A DNA stretch of 64,000 bases from Branchiostoma floridae (taxonomy: Eukaryota > Chordata > Leptocardii > Amphioxiformes > Branchiostomatidae), in assembly GCF_000003815.2 (NCBI RefSeq), contig NC_049980.1, positions 5,104,357 to 5,168,356 of the forward strand, written 5' to 3'. The notes beneath the pieces are model-generated. The model was not told where the DNA came from and ran no database searches. It saw only the letters and a program-made list of their open reading frames with translations. This document shows positions 1-11,195 of this stretch, piece after piece (within the stretch, counting starts at the first letter, position 1; every line of letters begins with the position of its first letter). The translations under genes and the position numbers were made by a program.

Positions 1-110
1 TTGCAAATGGTCAACATTTTCAAAATATTGCAATGTGAAACTTCCTTCCATCGACTTAACGATCCAAAAATAACCTACGAATAAAGGTGAACTAACGTTA
101 TATACCGTTT
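1..110. mobile_element. Right part of a GTAACGC-family element, cut by the window edge
   Basis: Matches the second half of the 38421 element: attgcaatgtgaaac, a gtcgacttaa-like core, then aaaggtgaactaacgtta at the end (about 109). Confidence 0.6.
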
Positions 111-129
111 GTACCCCCATCACTGTCAA

Positions 130-340
130 AGCATTTCAAATAGAACGGTTTGTAAGGATCGCAGCCCAAGCTTTGACAAGGGATTGCATTCGTCATTTTG
201 GATGTTGAAGTAACGCCGGTATTCCCGGTCCCGTGTATGACTATGAGGGAGCTTCAAGTCTAGCTTCAAGAGTCAAACTTTTGCGCGTAAAAGAACCCAG
301 CACAGTTATCGAGAAGAGTCGGAGTGACCGATGTGCTTGG
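130..340. repeat. Dispersed repeat fragment (partner at 36135)
   Basis: cggtcccgtgtatgactatg, aagagtcaaacttttgcgcg and gtcggagtgacc match 36170-36268 with small gaps. Confidence 0.45.
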
Positions 341-1548
341 TTAGAAACGCGAACCGAATCGAAGCCACATTTCACTGCACTATCTACATGAAAATGCATC
401 ATGCTTCACCTTAGTTGAGGATAAGTGATTTACGTTTGTTATTGTGTGTCAAACTTCAAAGAAAGCTCTTACCACACTTTGGTGGGTTAGGAGAGGGCAA
501 TACTACTAGTACTTAGTCTAGTACTTGTGATCTGCACTTACAGTTTTACAGTAAACGTTTGGAAATCGTGATCGATTTCAGTGGCTTCTTTTCTTTCCAA
601 ATCCTTATCTAGAGGGGTAGTTGGAGATTTAATGTATTTCGTCTTTCAACAATTTTGGCACACGATGCATCATACCCTGTGGAATCCAACCGAGTAGATG
701 GGAAGTTGTATACTTTACTGAAAGATCGATCGGCGATGCATAACTTTGAGCTGTGTAGCAAAGAACTGAAAATTATCAATATGAACTTATGGCGTGTCCT
801 TGTACGGGACACGTACAATGTAAAATTGTCGGTGCGTCAAATTTAAAAGCACCCTCACAACCTCAACCAAACTCGTACGTGGTAGAGACACCTTTGTAGC
901 CTCATTTGCAGACTTCAAACGGTGCTGGCCTTTATTTTATCATAATAAGTTGCAATAAAGGTATTATATCATTTGGGGGGGGGGGGTCCTTAGTTTCAAA
1001 GTTGGCTAAGGTGCTTTAATGTCGGGAAAGGGAGTTTGCCGAGGAAGCAAACTATATTTTTAGGCAAACTCTCTTCCAGGGCAAACTATTTTTTCTGTTC
1101 TAGCCAAACATCATTCGTAGCTTTGGAAAATAACAGCTCCAAGACGACGGTATTCTACAGGTTTCGACTTTATTCGTCTTTCTCAATAATATATAAAAAT
1201 GTTTTTCTTGGCAAACTCTATTCCAGGAAAAACTCCATTTCCCGCCATTAGAAAAAGTTAGCCCAACGTTGAAACTAGCAAAGACCCCCCATCCCCCCCA
1301 CCCCAACACCACCATTAGGTAAAAGCCAGCCACTAGAAGTCTGCGAACGAGGCTAACAAGGTCAGTTGGCCCTGTCTGAAGTTATCACACTTGTAGGTCT
1401 GTAACCATAGCGACAGGTGCTGCAGACCATCCTCGAGGACCACTCCAATCTGACCCCCGGTGCCAAATTAGGAAACTCTTAATCCCCTCCAGTTCCAAAT
1501 AGCTTCTGCTATACAGTCGGTCATTGAACGTAAAATCTATACTTTATA
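341..1548. other. No gene seen
   Basis: Holds a run of 12 G at 975-986 and a loose repetition of ggcaaactctcttccag and ggcaaactctattccagg (about 1060 and 1210). Nothing else recognised. Confidence 0.5.
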
Positions 1549-2080
1549 TTAGGCCACAGCAAGTAAATTTTATGGATGACATCCTTTTCAGACTGCAAAA
1601 ATAGTGAGATAGCGCGAAAAAAAAACAAGATGGATAAAAAGAATGGGGAAATTTTCAAAATAGACACCATAAACGTTGTAACAAGATTTTAAGCGACACA
1701 ACATAGTATCACAGCTAAAAAGACATTCATTCCATGTATTCAAGACATGTACTAGTGCACGTGTAGTAAAAGTGACACTAGTGTGGTAGACTGGTAACAC
1801 TAACAAAGTTGATAACTACACCTATATCATGGCTTCTATATTATATATTTGTGCCAATTTTCCAACAATCCAACTGGTTTCACTTAATTCTACAACTACA
1901 GTCATGGGTACCACGCTAGTGTAACAATATTTAGACTACAACACAACATATCTGCTCATTTTGGTTACTTTTCGTCATGTTGACCATCTCCAAAGAAGAC
2001 AAATCTTTTTTTATGAAATCGGGCAAAAATTAATGCGCGCTCTGACGTCAGCCAGAAAATTTACTTGCTGTTGCCTTACA
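1549..2080. mobile_element. About 530-bp inverted-repeat element (GGCCACAGC subfamily)
   Basis: Left end aggccacagcaagtaaattt and then atggatgacatcc. The right end is the imperfect complement (aaatttacttgctgttgcct). The interior is AT-rich and has no ORF of note. Confidence 0.65.
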
Positions 2081-2404
2081 TTAGTCTTGGCGTTCTACCG
2101 ACATGCAATCATATTACAGTATATGTCGATGGAATTAGATGACAGTTTAGGACTCTAAGTGCATACATTGTACCATATACTTGCATAAAGTAAAGTACAG
2201 CATTTATCAAAACCACCATGCGTGATATGATACATGTAGTGCAACTTTGTTCCGTTGAGCGTTATACATTCAGCTTGTGTATATGCAACATGAGCACATC
2301 TGCAACCATAAAAACTTTAAGCAGATAATTTCTAAAAACGTATCGGTACATTTGTTTTCATTTAAGTTACCTACAGATAAAGAACAATTATGAAAATTAA
2401 TTGA

Positions 2405-2750
2405 TCCCTCTTTGATTTATCCTACGCTACAAAGCCTGCAACTGAAACGCCTCCTGCAGTTCCAAAGAAAGCCGCTAGAAGGCCAAAATTTATGTCGCTC
2501 TTCTTTAGACTACAACAGCTATCTAACGACCATAAATAGCTTGTACAGAACACAGAGTATCAAAGCCTCAAAATCCGCTGCAGCACCGCACGAAAGCCGC
2601 TTAGGGGCGCCATCATTTTGAGGTCTAGTCGAGAAGAACCCACATACAATGTACCAAAAATTAAGACAATTAGTCATGGACAGACAGACACACGCACGGA
2701 CGCTAACGAACACATAAAATTCTTTGCGAAGGTAAAAATGATGACTAACC
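2405..2750. repeat. Dispersed repeat, eroded
   Basis: cctcctgcagttccaaagaa and agccgctagaaggcc recall the gctagggggcccaaa motif at 51735, with an acagacagacacacgcacg tail like the other copies. Confidence 0.4.
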
Positions 2751-3602
2751 ATATCTTGACCACGACTTGCAGCATAAGCAACAGTACATTCTCATTAAAG
2801 CTTACGTCAATGTTGCCTTTTGCCACGAAAGTACTATACCGTCACTATACGTATACTTTACAAATGCTTAATGCTTTCTGTAGTGATCTATCTATACATA
2901 CGACTACGATGCACGATTCTCTTCGAGCAGTATTGAAACCACTCAGTATGATTTGCTACCCAGTCTGGCATGTTGGCATGTCATACACATTGATTGCACA
3001 TATGATAGATGGACGCACTCCACATACTCTACTCTAGTCTTCTCATGGATTGGGACGAAATCCGAATGTCCTGACAAGACATCAATCAACTGTAAACAAT
3101 TTCGTCAAAACTTTTTCCTCTGAGTGAATTGGCGGGGAAACTTTTCCCTTCCCAACTCTTGTGAACGAGACATAGTTTGGACTTTTGTGGTTTTGGGTCA
3201 GACAATTATGTTAGTTGAACAAATGTATTACATTTTTGGTCTAAAAATGACCTTAAGTCACAAAAATTGATAGTTTTGAAGTGATGTATGCAAAAACGTG
3301 TGGATGACATCGTGTGGGCATATATCATCACCGTACCGAATTTCAGGTTATTTTGTTTCATACCAGGACACAGAAGCCCAAAATGTGCATGTACATTTCT
3401 ACTTTGAAAAATAACAACAGAAATGCCACATAATTGGTTCTTGGCAGAAATTGAGATGCCTTCATATTATCTATCATATCCATACCTGTTTGAAATACAT
3501 TCACAAATATTTGTGCCAAATTTGGTGAATCCAGACAAATTTTTCCAGCTACAAAATTGAATTTTCATGTCAAATTTGTCTATTATGTATTACACTTCAT
3601 GG
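2751..3602. other. No gene seen
   Basis: Part of a 139-codon open frame (2618-3037) with no recognisable domain, composition or splice context. I read it as chance. Confidence 0.5.
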
Positions 3603-3604
3603 TA

Positions 3605-3813
3605 CTGAATATAGAAACTTTCGTGGTGGTTTAATGTTCGCGGTTTTCGTGGTGGCCACTTCACCGCGAACTTAAAACCACCGCGAACATTTTTCCATGG
3701 CAGTAAGAGACTACAGTGCCTGGTGCTACCGCGAACTTAAAACCACCGCGAAAAGTCATTTTCCCGCTAGGTACCGCAAAATTAAATCCCCGCGAACTTA
3801 AATATATTTGCAG
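3605..3813. mobile_element. 209-bp TA-flanked inverted-repeat element (CTGTAAATGCA family)
   Basis: The ends resemble CTGTAAATGCA and its complement, with TA on both sides (3603-3604 and 3814-3815). The interior is built from GCGGTGGTTT/AAACCACCGC and GTTCGCGG/CCGCGAAC blocks that pair with each other. It has no coding capacity. Same family as 4114, 24539 and 57709. The TA duplication suggests a Tc1/mariner-type mobiliser (inference). Confidence 0.75.
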
Positions 3814-4113
3814 TATTACATGAAGACCATTCGCAAATAGCCAACCCCTCTCCTAGGCCCTTTACTCCACCGGAAATCTTGTGTAGTTCCTTACTAGACA
3901 CAAGAATGCCTACATTGTGTTGACCTTGCCTTAACCCGGCAGACTCAAGGTGCCAATTCAAACTTGTTGTGTTGTTAGAACATGTTTGGCAGGGAGGGGA
4001 GATACCGTTTGCAGAAACATGGGTTGTACCACTATGTCAAAAAGACGGGGGTGCCCTTGTGTAAATTCACATTACATAAAGATCACTGCTAGACCAAGCT
4101 AGAAGCGGACATA

Positions 4114-4320
4114 CGTAAATGTACTTAAATCCGCGGGGATTTTATTTGGCGGTAGCGGAAAAATATGATTGTTCGCGGTGGTTTTAAGTTCGCGGTGGCA
4201 CCATGCACTGTAGTATCTTACTAATATGGAAAAATTTTCGCGATGGTTTTAAGTTCACGGTGAATTGGCAATGTAAAAACCTCGAACATAAAACCACCGC
4301 AAAAATTTCTGCATTTATAG
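4114..4320. mobile_element. 207-bp TA-flanked inverted-repeat element (CTGTAAATGCA family)
   Basis: Opposite orientation to the 3605 copy, 300 bp away. TA at 4112-4113 and 4321-4322. The same GTTCGCGGTGG and AAACCACCGC blocks are present, with more mutations than in the 57709 copy. Confidence 0.7.
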
Positions 4321-4619
4321 TACCAAATTCCAGAACAAATACATATTGACTTATGGCTGCATACACAAAACCATTACCAACCGCAATACCCCCTTAGGGG
4401 GTGAACCACCTTAACGAAGCTACTGACAGTAAAGGAAGGGATAGCTTAGACAAGTTCAAGTCTTTTATTTGGCCGAAGGAATCTGTATAGCTACAGTCCG
4501 CAGTATCTTGTCTTTAAAATCCTGACAACATAATGTCTGTACTGAAAACTCCAGTAGCCCTCTGGGCGTCTGGCCTCACCACTCGTATTCATGGCTTGGA
4601 AATGGAAGCAATACCAACT

Positions 4620-5003
4620 TAGGTCATGTCCATTCGCTTATGTGATATATATGGATGACACCCTTAAGGCACTCCAAACTGATGCAAGTGAGCAAGCAAA
4701 ATCGCCTTAAAAGGTTGGACAAATTGCTAAACACATAGCGTATGGTTTACCGAACAACAGATTCTTCATAGCTGTTCTTTTACAATTTCTTCTTTCACCT
4801 TGGAATTAATGTTGAAATGCTACGGTATTAGTATCCATCTCCCGATATTTTTCGTCTTTCTATGGCTTATATTTGCTCATTTTTTAGCTGCTTTGTATGA
4901 TTTACAGTGTGGTTAAAAACTTTTTTTTTCTTTCTTTTGGAAACGGACAAAAATTACTGCGCGCGCGAACATCATCCATATAAATCACATCAACATGGCC
5001 CAT
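4620..5003. mobile_element. About 384-bp inverted-repeat element (ATGGATGACATCC family)
   Basis: The left end contains tatatatggatgacaccc and aaactgatgcaagtgagc. The right end gcgcgaacatcatccatata and atcaacatggcc complements it. Confidence 0.6.
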
Positions 5004-5189
5004 ACAAGGTTAAACATACTTCGTAACACAACGATGTGTGTTAACCATTCTGCAAAGCTTTTTAACCATCCCCTAGTCTATGTCAAAGACTTTGTAACCT
5101 TGAACAACCATCCTTTAGATCGCATGCTAGCCATGCATGACCGAACAATGCCCCAGCTGGCGGGAGAGATAGGGGGTTATCAAGGCGAA

Positions 5190-5460
5190 GGTGGCGGCAA
5201 GTTTGCCGCTCCAGTCACGCGACTCGAGCTCGCTACGTCATATCTTCATTCAACTTTTTATATTTACGAGCAATCTTGATGCTTTCTTTTCATTTGTTTG
5301 TAGTACAATGATAATGATAATAATCTTTATCAAGTCGAACGTTGTCGGCAAGTTTGCCGCTCAAGTCGCGCGACTCACTACGTCGTATCTTCTTACGATT
5401 ACGTTTATATCTACGACTAGCTTGATGATTTCTATTCAGTTGTTTACAATAACATTATAG
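5190..5460. repeat. Two-copy tandem duplication, unit about 152 bp
   Basis: ggcaagtttgccgctc, cgcgactc, tacgtc and tatcttc recur in the same order about 152 bp apart. Each copy also holds the palindrome ggcaagtttgcc. Confidence 0.55.
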
Positions 5461-5541
5461 CGAGATCTGTAATGTAAAACTGGTAATAAAATACAATGGA
5501 TGATATTTTATCAAGGAACCAAGCTAGTGGTTACCCGAATT

Positions 5542-5623
5542 GTGAGTAATATCTTTGAATGCTATAGTCGCTATATAGCTTTGAATGCTATAGCACTATA
5601 TACCAATCCAAGATATTACTCAC
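5542..5623. repeat. Hairpin with 14-bp perfect arms
   Basis: gtgagtaatatctt (5542-5555) and aagatattactcac (5610-5623) are exact complements. A tttgaatgctata direct repeat lies between them. Confidence 0.6.
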
Positions 5624-5845
5624 AGATATTGGACATAATAAGTCAGCATTCATACTTAAGACTTCAGACGAAGCATGGCGCTTTTCCATTAGATAGTACT
5701 ATCAATAGTGGAAATGCGGTTTCGCCATGGCCTGTGTATTTCAGCCAAAGACACTGGGTCAACCCTACGCTTATCAATAAAGTGCGCTGGGTTCGTTTAT
5801 ATACAGAGGTTTGACAAACTGAGGTTTATACCCAAAGCTTTCTCT

Positions 5846-7217
5846 AAGGCTAGGGTCACAATTGGCCCGGTGCCCGTCAGGGATGTAGCCCCGGCCGGGC
5901 TCTGAAGTCGGGCGGACACCGGCTGTTTACCGGCTGTCGTGGTCACAATCAAACGTTGCCTTCGCGCTGCCCCATGGGGGTCCCGGAGTGTTCCGGCGGG
6001 CACCCCGTCATTTTTCTTTAAAAAATTTCCACCTTCCTAGGTTCGTCTCCGGCAGACACCCGTCAGATGTTCGGACGGTGTCCTGTAGTCACCCCTGCGG
6101 GGTCCGACAGGGTAACGTTTGTCTCTCACAGCCCGGTGGGGCAGTTGTAGGGTCCCTGCCGCATGCCCTGCGAACAACGGCAGGGAACCAGGCAGGCTCC
6201 TGGTGGGCACTCTTTAAGGTGTATAAAAACAAGCATTGTCTGCATTCACTTAAGGTAGTACATCATTGAACTTGGAGTACTGGTGCGGTACGTCGGGTCC
6301 GTTCACTGCGGCACGGTTTTTTTCGCCAACTTTTCCTCGCACTCGCACTGACGTGCGGCACTGTTACGTTTCTAAACTAAACTAAATAAACATGTTATTG
6401 GAATTTTTAATGTCGGCGGATGACTTGCCAAACTGTTGAGGCCTATATTTTTATATTTGTAAAACGAAAAAAATGGCTTATGGGTCCGAATGACTGCAAG
6501 TTTGGCGTTCCGTCGGCCAATTGCAGAGGAAACGTCCTTCTTCAGCCAAACATCTTTCTTCAGTTTGTTTCTATAGTCTGGGGTTGTAATATCGTAAAAA
6601 ACATAGAAGCTTTCTATGAAGGAGGCTATCTGTTCGTCCTGCTTCTCAGTGATGCAGCCTATTATGTGGTCTGTTGCGTGGTGTGTTGTCCTATCCCCCT
6701 CTGTTCAGCCCTTGTCTGCAGAAGTTTCTGTTGCTGAATTCTTGCGCCTGCCTAGTGGGCTAAGGGCTGTTTCCCCTGGTCTTCTCCTTTCCCTTGGTAT
6801 AGCGCTATGCACTTAACTCCACTGTAATACGAGAACTGTGTGATACGTGTAAGTTCACGGCTTTTGTCCTTTCACGTGATCTGTGACGTCACATATTTGA
6901 CCCGGTGTTACGAATTACACACTTTTATTCCGTAAACCTGGTCTTTGACGTAACGAATTTATTCCGACAGGCTGCCGGCAACCGGAGGGGTCCCTCTCGG
7001 TGTTGTCACGATTAGGTCGCGGGGTGGTTGTACGAGCGGGTCCCTGGTTCATTTTAACTCAGACTTAAATTGAACCAGGGTCCCGGCCGGGCCTCAAAAT
7101 ACCCCGGCAGCCGCGAGGTGTCCCACAGGGCAACGCAGGGGTCACGCCCGAAAGTGCCAAAAAACAGCCCGTGAATTGCCCGGCAGGGCCCCTTTTTCGA
7201 ATTGTGACCTAAGCCTT
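5846..7217. mobile_element. About 1.37-kb GC-rich inverted-repeat element
   Basis: Left end AAGGCTAGGGTCACAATT and right end AATTGTGACCTAAGCCTT are near-perfect complements. The outer 400 bp on each side are very GC-rich and rich in ccggc/gccgg, with further internal gtcacaat copies. The middle is ordinary sequence. No ORF resembles a transposase. Confidence 0.65.
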
Positions 7218-7654
7218 ACACGGGGTCACCGGCTTTAAATCACCTTCTGAATAACGAATGCAATCCCTTACAGTATGTCTAAACCGAGTATGCCCAAACG
7301 CTACGGGCAGAAATACTGAATTTTAGTCTATCCTGCATTATCATAAAATGTCAGTGTCTGGGAATATTCTAGCCTCCATAGAAGGCTCTCTGGGGCCTTT
7401 TTGTGCTCATAATACACTTTTGCCTGACATTTCTATTTGTACTCGGTCACTGATTGCTGGCCTTTTCTGATTGCCGGCCTCCAACCTTTCTTTAAATCAA
7501 ATGGCACATTGAGACGTCAACAACGAGAGTTCTTTTGAAGGATTCTTCAGAATCACTTACCAAGGAAATGTATTCTGCCTAAAACGTCTCACTGACCTTT
7601 TCCAAAATAATCCAGATATTTGAATAAATGCTCCGAGAGTTTGATTTACAAGTG

Positions 7655-7754
7655 NNNNNNNNNNNNNNNNNNNNNNNNNNNNNNNNNNNNNNNNNNNNNN
7701 NNNNNNNNNNNNNNNNNNNNNNNNNNNNNNNNNNNNNNNNNNNNNNNNNNNNNN
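7655..7754. other. Assembly gap of 100 N
   Basis: Run of exactly 100 N, probably a placeholder of fixed size. Frames crossing it are meaningless. Confidence 0.99.
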
Positions 7755-8140
7755 TCTCTGAATTTCAACCCCCCTCCCCACCCCGAAACCCCGTCACTGG
7801 TAATGACTAACGACTTTCTCACGTAAACACTGCGCGGTTTTCCAAACACCGGTACGAGTCGCCTACACGCATCAATCTGGGGGAAAATATTTGGATGGGG
7901 GCGCCGCTGATAGGTGTGTCTTCTTCACACACTGTCTCCGTGGTGTTGTTCTGTCCGATATCTGGTGTGTGGCCACCTCAGCACATGTCTCAGACTTGTC
8001 TCCAAGCGGAGGTTGGTGGGGAATATAGTAAACGTCTTAAGGCATTCGAGTTTTATTTTAAACAACCAGTATAGTATCACTTTTTGATGCCTATTAGACA
8101 TCTTACTCAAAGCTTCTGACTGCTTCTCCCCGTAGCCAAT

Positions 8141-8235
8141 GTAGGTGGCGCTTTTGTGGTGAGAACACGGGACGAGGGGGGATACAAAGTTAGCCACTTT
8201 TGGGATCGTGTTCACACCGCGAAAGCGCCACCTAC
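8141..8235. repeat. 95-bp hairpin
   Basis: gtaggtggcgcttttgtggt at the left pairs with accgcgaaagcgccacctac at the right. It lies inside a 125-codon minus-strand open frame that I do not regard as a gene. Confidence 0.6.
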
Positions 8236-8313
8236 TTCGGCGACATGCATGTATAAGCGGCGTGGAGCAGAACTCCAGTGAGAGGCTCTGAGGAAGACAC
8301 AACGTTTACTCTT

Positions 8314-8577
8314 AAGGTGCACTCTCACTGGAATTGGGGCACGCTTGCGGCATTGCGGGGTTCGGAAGATACTAGTACTCAACGAATTCGAATTTTAGAG
8401 ATAAAGAACGAATTGTCTTACTTTTTGTGCATTTTGTCGTCTTCTAAGTCAAACTTTTACGTATTACGCAATATGTAGATTATAAAGAATCGGAGAAAAT
8501 AACAAAACGGTGACGCAGTGAACGATCGAACCCCGCAATGCCGCAAACGTGCCCCAAGTCCAATGAAAGTGCACCTT
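8314..8577. mobile_element. 264-bp foldback element with about 50-bp arms
   Basis: The left arm begins aaggtgcactctcactgg and continues through gcggcattgcggggttcg. The right arm is its complement (cgaaccccgcaatgccgc ... gcacctt). Noncoding. Confidence 0.7.
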
Positions 8578-8969
8578 TATTCAGTCCACTTTGCATTGAC
8601 CGCATCTATCGTATCGACTATGCAAGGACTTCTATGATCTTCTATATAACGTCCTTGAACCATGTATGACTCCAACTGATCTGTGTTATCCCCGTAAAAA
8701 CGTGGGCGATGACGACATGACGTGAGTTTGTCTTCCTGTTGAGCGCGCTAGTTTGTGGAAGCTGACCGGAAATGGTCTGGCGGAAATGCCAGAGTCACCT
8801 GGAAAACTCACCAGGTAAACATGTCATGTTTACACAGGCGTCATGGATGCCCTGGATGGTCGGGAAAACTACCTACAATATTTATTTGTTTCCGTAGATG
8901 TTGTAAGATACCACTTGTGTCTTATCGCTACAACTTGTACTTAGCTGTTAGAGCATAAATGTCGTAAAA

Positions 8970-9079
8970 TTCATTCATTCATTCATTCATTCATTCATTC
9001 ATTCATTCGTTCGTTCGTTCGTTCATTCGTTCGTTCATGATGCATTCATTCATGATGCATTCTTTCATTCATTCATTGT
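8970..9079. repeat. (ATTC)n / (GTTC)n simple repeat
   Basis: A run of attc units changes to gttc and back, with two catgatgcattc interruptions. Confidence 0.9.
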
Positions 9080-10184
9080 CTTGAAATTTGGTATGTGGGT
9101 ACGTCTCAATCTTGGTGGGATCTAAAAGAAGCGATTTTGATTTGGGGGCCCTTAGCGTCTTATTATGGTATTGCAGCTTGACTGTCGGTACTTGTATACG
9201 TGTGTGGACAAGTAATGGCCACGGGTTTCGGTTAGAAGTTGGCTCCTTTACTTTGTATAGAGCTCGTGATGTGTTCAGTACATGTGATGTTCACATACCC
9301 AGAGGTGACATAACATCTATAATATATGGCTTGGAAACACAATGTTGACAGGAAATTAGGCAAAGATAGCTTAGAACTAATGAGAACTTGTAATGGAGGC
9401 TTAATCTTCAATTTTCTACAGACGCGTTCATGTCTTCTGGGACTACTATCTGTCGTATGGGACTGATGTGGAATACAAATTTGTTATATCAGACATAAGT
9501 TTTCTTGAGCATGGCTATTGACAGGATGTTTCTGTTTAAAATGCAATTAAATGTGTTATTGACAGGAAGTATATGTATCAGAATGAATCATAATTATGTT
9601 TCACGCACGATAGGGAAACATGTTGTTTTAGCTAGTTTCTCTTTTCTCTTTTACGTTTCTTCTTCTGTTAGAACCAATTAGAGCTTATAACAGCTGTTAC
9701 AGCAGATCTAAACAAATAACAAATTATATGCTGTTAGAACAAATATAAAGTATTTTTTGTGTGGGGGTGGGGGGGGGGGGAGGGGACGCCCTAGAGCCAA
9801 GCCTAATGTGTGAGAGTAGATTGAAAAAAGGCAAATAAATGGTAGGGAAAATCCAGCGTTTTCTCGAAAATGTTGCAGTGGCCTTTCTAGGTTAAGTAAT
9901 TTTTTTTCAGTCCTCCTTTTTTTCAAACCGGCTATATACATGCTGGAATCAGTGATAAGAGCCATATCTTACACACATCCTGTCAATAATACCCAAAATA
10001 ATAATTGTTGTCAAGGTCAATAGCATTGGCCTTTCAAACTACTGTAACACCATGCAGTGATTTAGAGATAGTGTCGAATATTCCGTGTGAACTGTATACA
10101 TCTTTCGTCGTGGGATCAAGCTCGAAAATAAATTAGATCATTTTGACACCATTGATGGGTGTTAAAGCAAATAAGCTGAGTACT
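9080..10184. other. No gene seen
   Basis: AT-rich, with a G run near 9765-9785. No feature supported. Confidence 0.5.
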
Positions 10185-10290
10185 GTAAAAGATGAAATGT
10201 TCACGAGGATTTAATTTCGCGTTAGAGAGAGAAATTGAGTGTTTTCATTTTGCGTTTCTTTAAAGTTCGACGTTCGAACAAGAGGGTAAG
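10185..10290. mobile_element. Eroded fragment resembling the CTGTAAATGCA family
   Basis: Contains ACTGTAAAAGATGAAATGTT followed by gaggatttaatttcgcg, like one end of the family. The second half is not recognisable. Confidence 0.35.
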
Positions 10291-10671
10291 TGGCCAGATG
10301 ATGCTTTTTATCTAAAAAATAAAAAATAAAAATTCGAGGTGGCAGAAGAAGAGAAAAAACCAGTAACACAAAAACCTTCGCGAAAATTCACCCCTTACAG
10401 TATGAAGTCTAAAAGAGTTGTCAAAAGAGTTAAAAGCGTGCCGTCAAAGTGTTCTCTAAACAAGTCATACTGTTTGCGAAGAATAGAATTGAAAAAGAAA
10501 AGGGTGGTGTCAACGATGGCTTTCACATCATGATTGTCACTTCTTGCCATGTGCCACGCCATTCCTTGCCGGACCAAAACAAACAAACATCGCCCTGACA
10601 AGTTAAGCCCCCTCCCCTTGACCCATGTCCGCGCTCGGTGGTCACCTAAAACCCATACCGATGGACTGACC

Positions 10672-11195
10672 TAGGGCCACACTGAGTTGATTATGTGGAT
10701 GACATCTCTAGCTACCCCAAAACTGATGCGAGCTTACGAAAGAAAAGTTGGACAAAGTTGCCTTCATCACAAAATCTAAGCGGTAAGGAAGGTTGAATAA
10801 ATAATAAAATACTTATACATACTAGTATCAAATTCTACATTTTTGTTGTTTCACAATCTTCTTTGTTGACTTTGGGGACTTCGCTTATAGGATTTCAACC
10901 ATTTTCTATTGCAAGCTTTCAGGTATTTGCAAAACATATGGCACAGAAGTCGCTCTTGTGCCAGAGCATTTGTATGCGTGAGGTCGTACTTATTATTTCA
11001 CGACCCAATCAATTATGACATTAGTATATTACGTTTTTCATTCCTCTTTATTTTGTGTTGCAATATCTGTTTTCATTTTGTAGCTGCAATTTGTACGATT
11101 CACAGTATTGTCGAAAACATGTCTATTTTGGAAACTGATGAAAAAATTTATGCGCGCGCGGATGTCATCCATATGATTAATTCAGTGTGGCCTTA
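10672..11195. mobile_element. About 524-bp inverted-repeat element (GGCCACACTGA subfamily)
   Basis: tagggccacactgagttgat at the left and attaattcagtgtggcctta at the right are complementary and continue into gtggatgacatc/gatgtcatccat. The subterminal part holds aaactgatgcgagc and, at the far end, gcgcgcgg. Confidence 0.7.

Noticed and set aside
2618-3037. 139-codon open frame on the + strand
   Set aside because: Begins in the AC-rich tail of a dispersed repeat, has no recognisable domain, biased codon use or splice signals.
5190-5460. CRISPR-like direct repeats
   Set aside because: Only two long copies in an animal genome context; a plain tandem duplication.
7925-8302. 125-codon open frame on the minus strand
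   Set aside because: Contains the 95-bp hairpin 8141-8235 and no known domain; best explained by chance.
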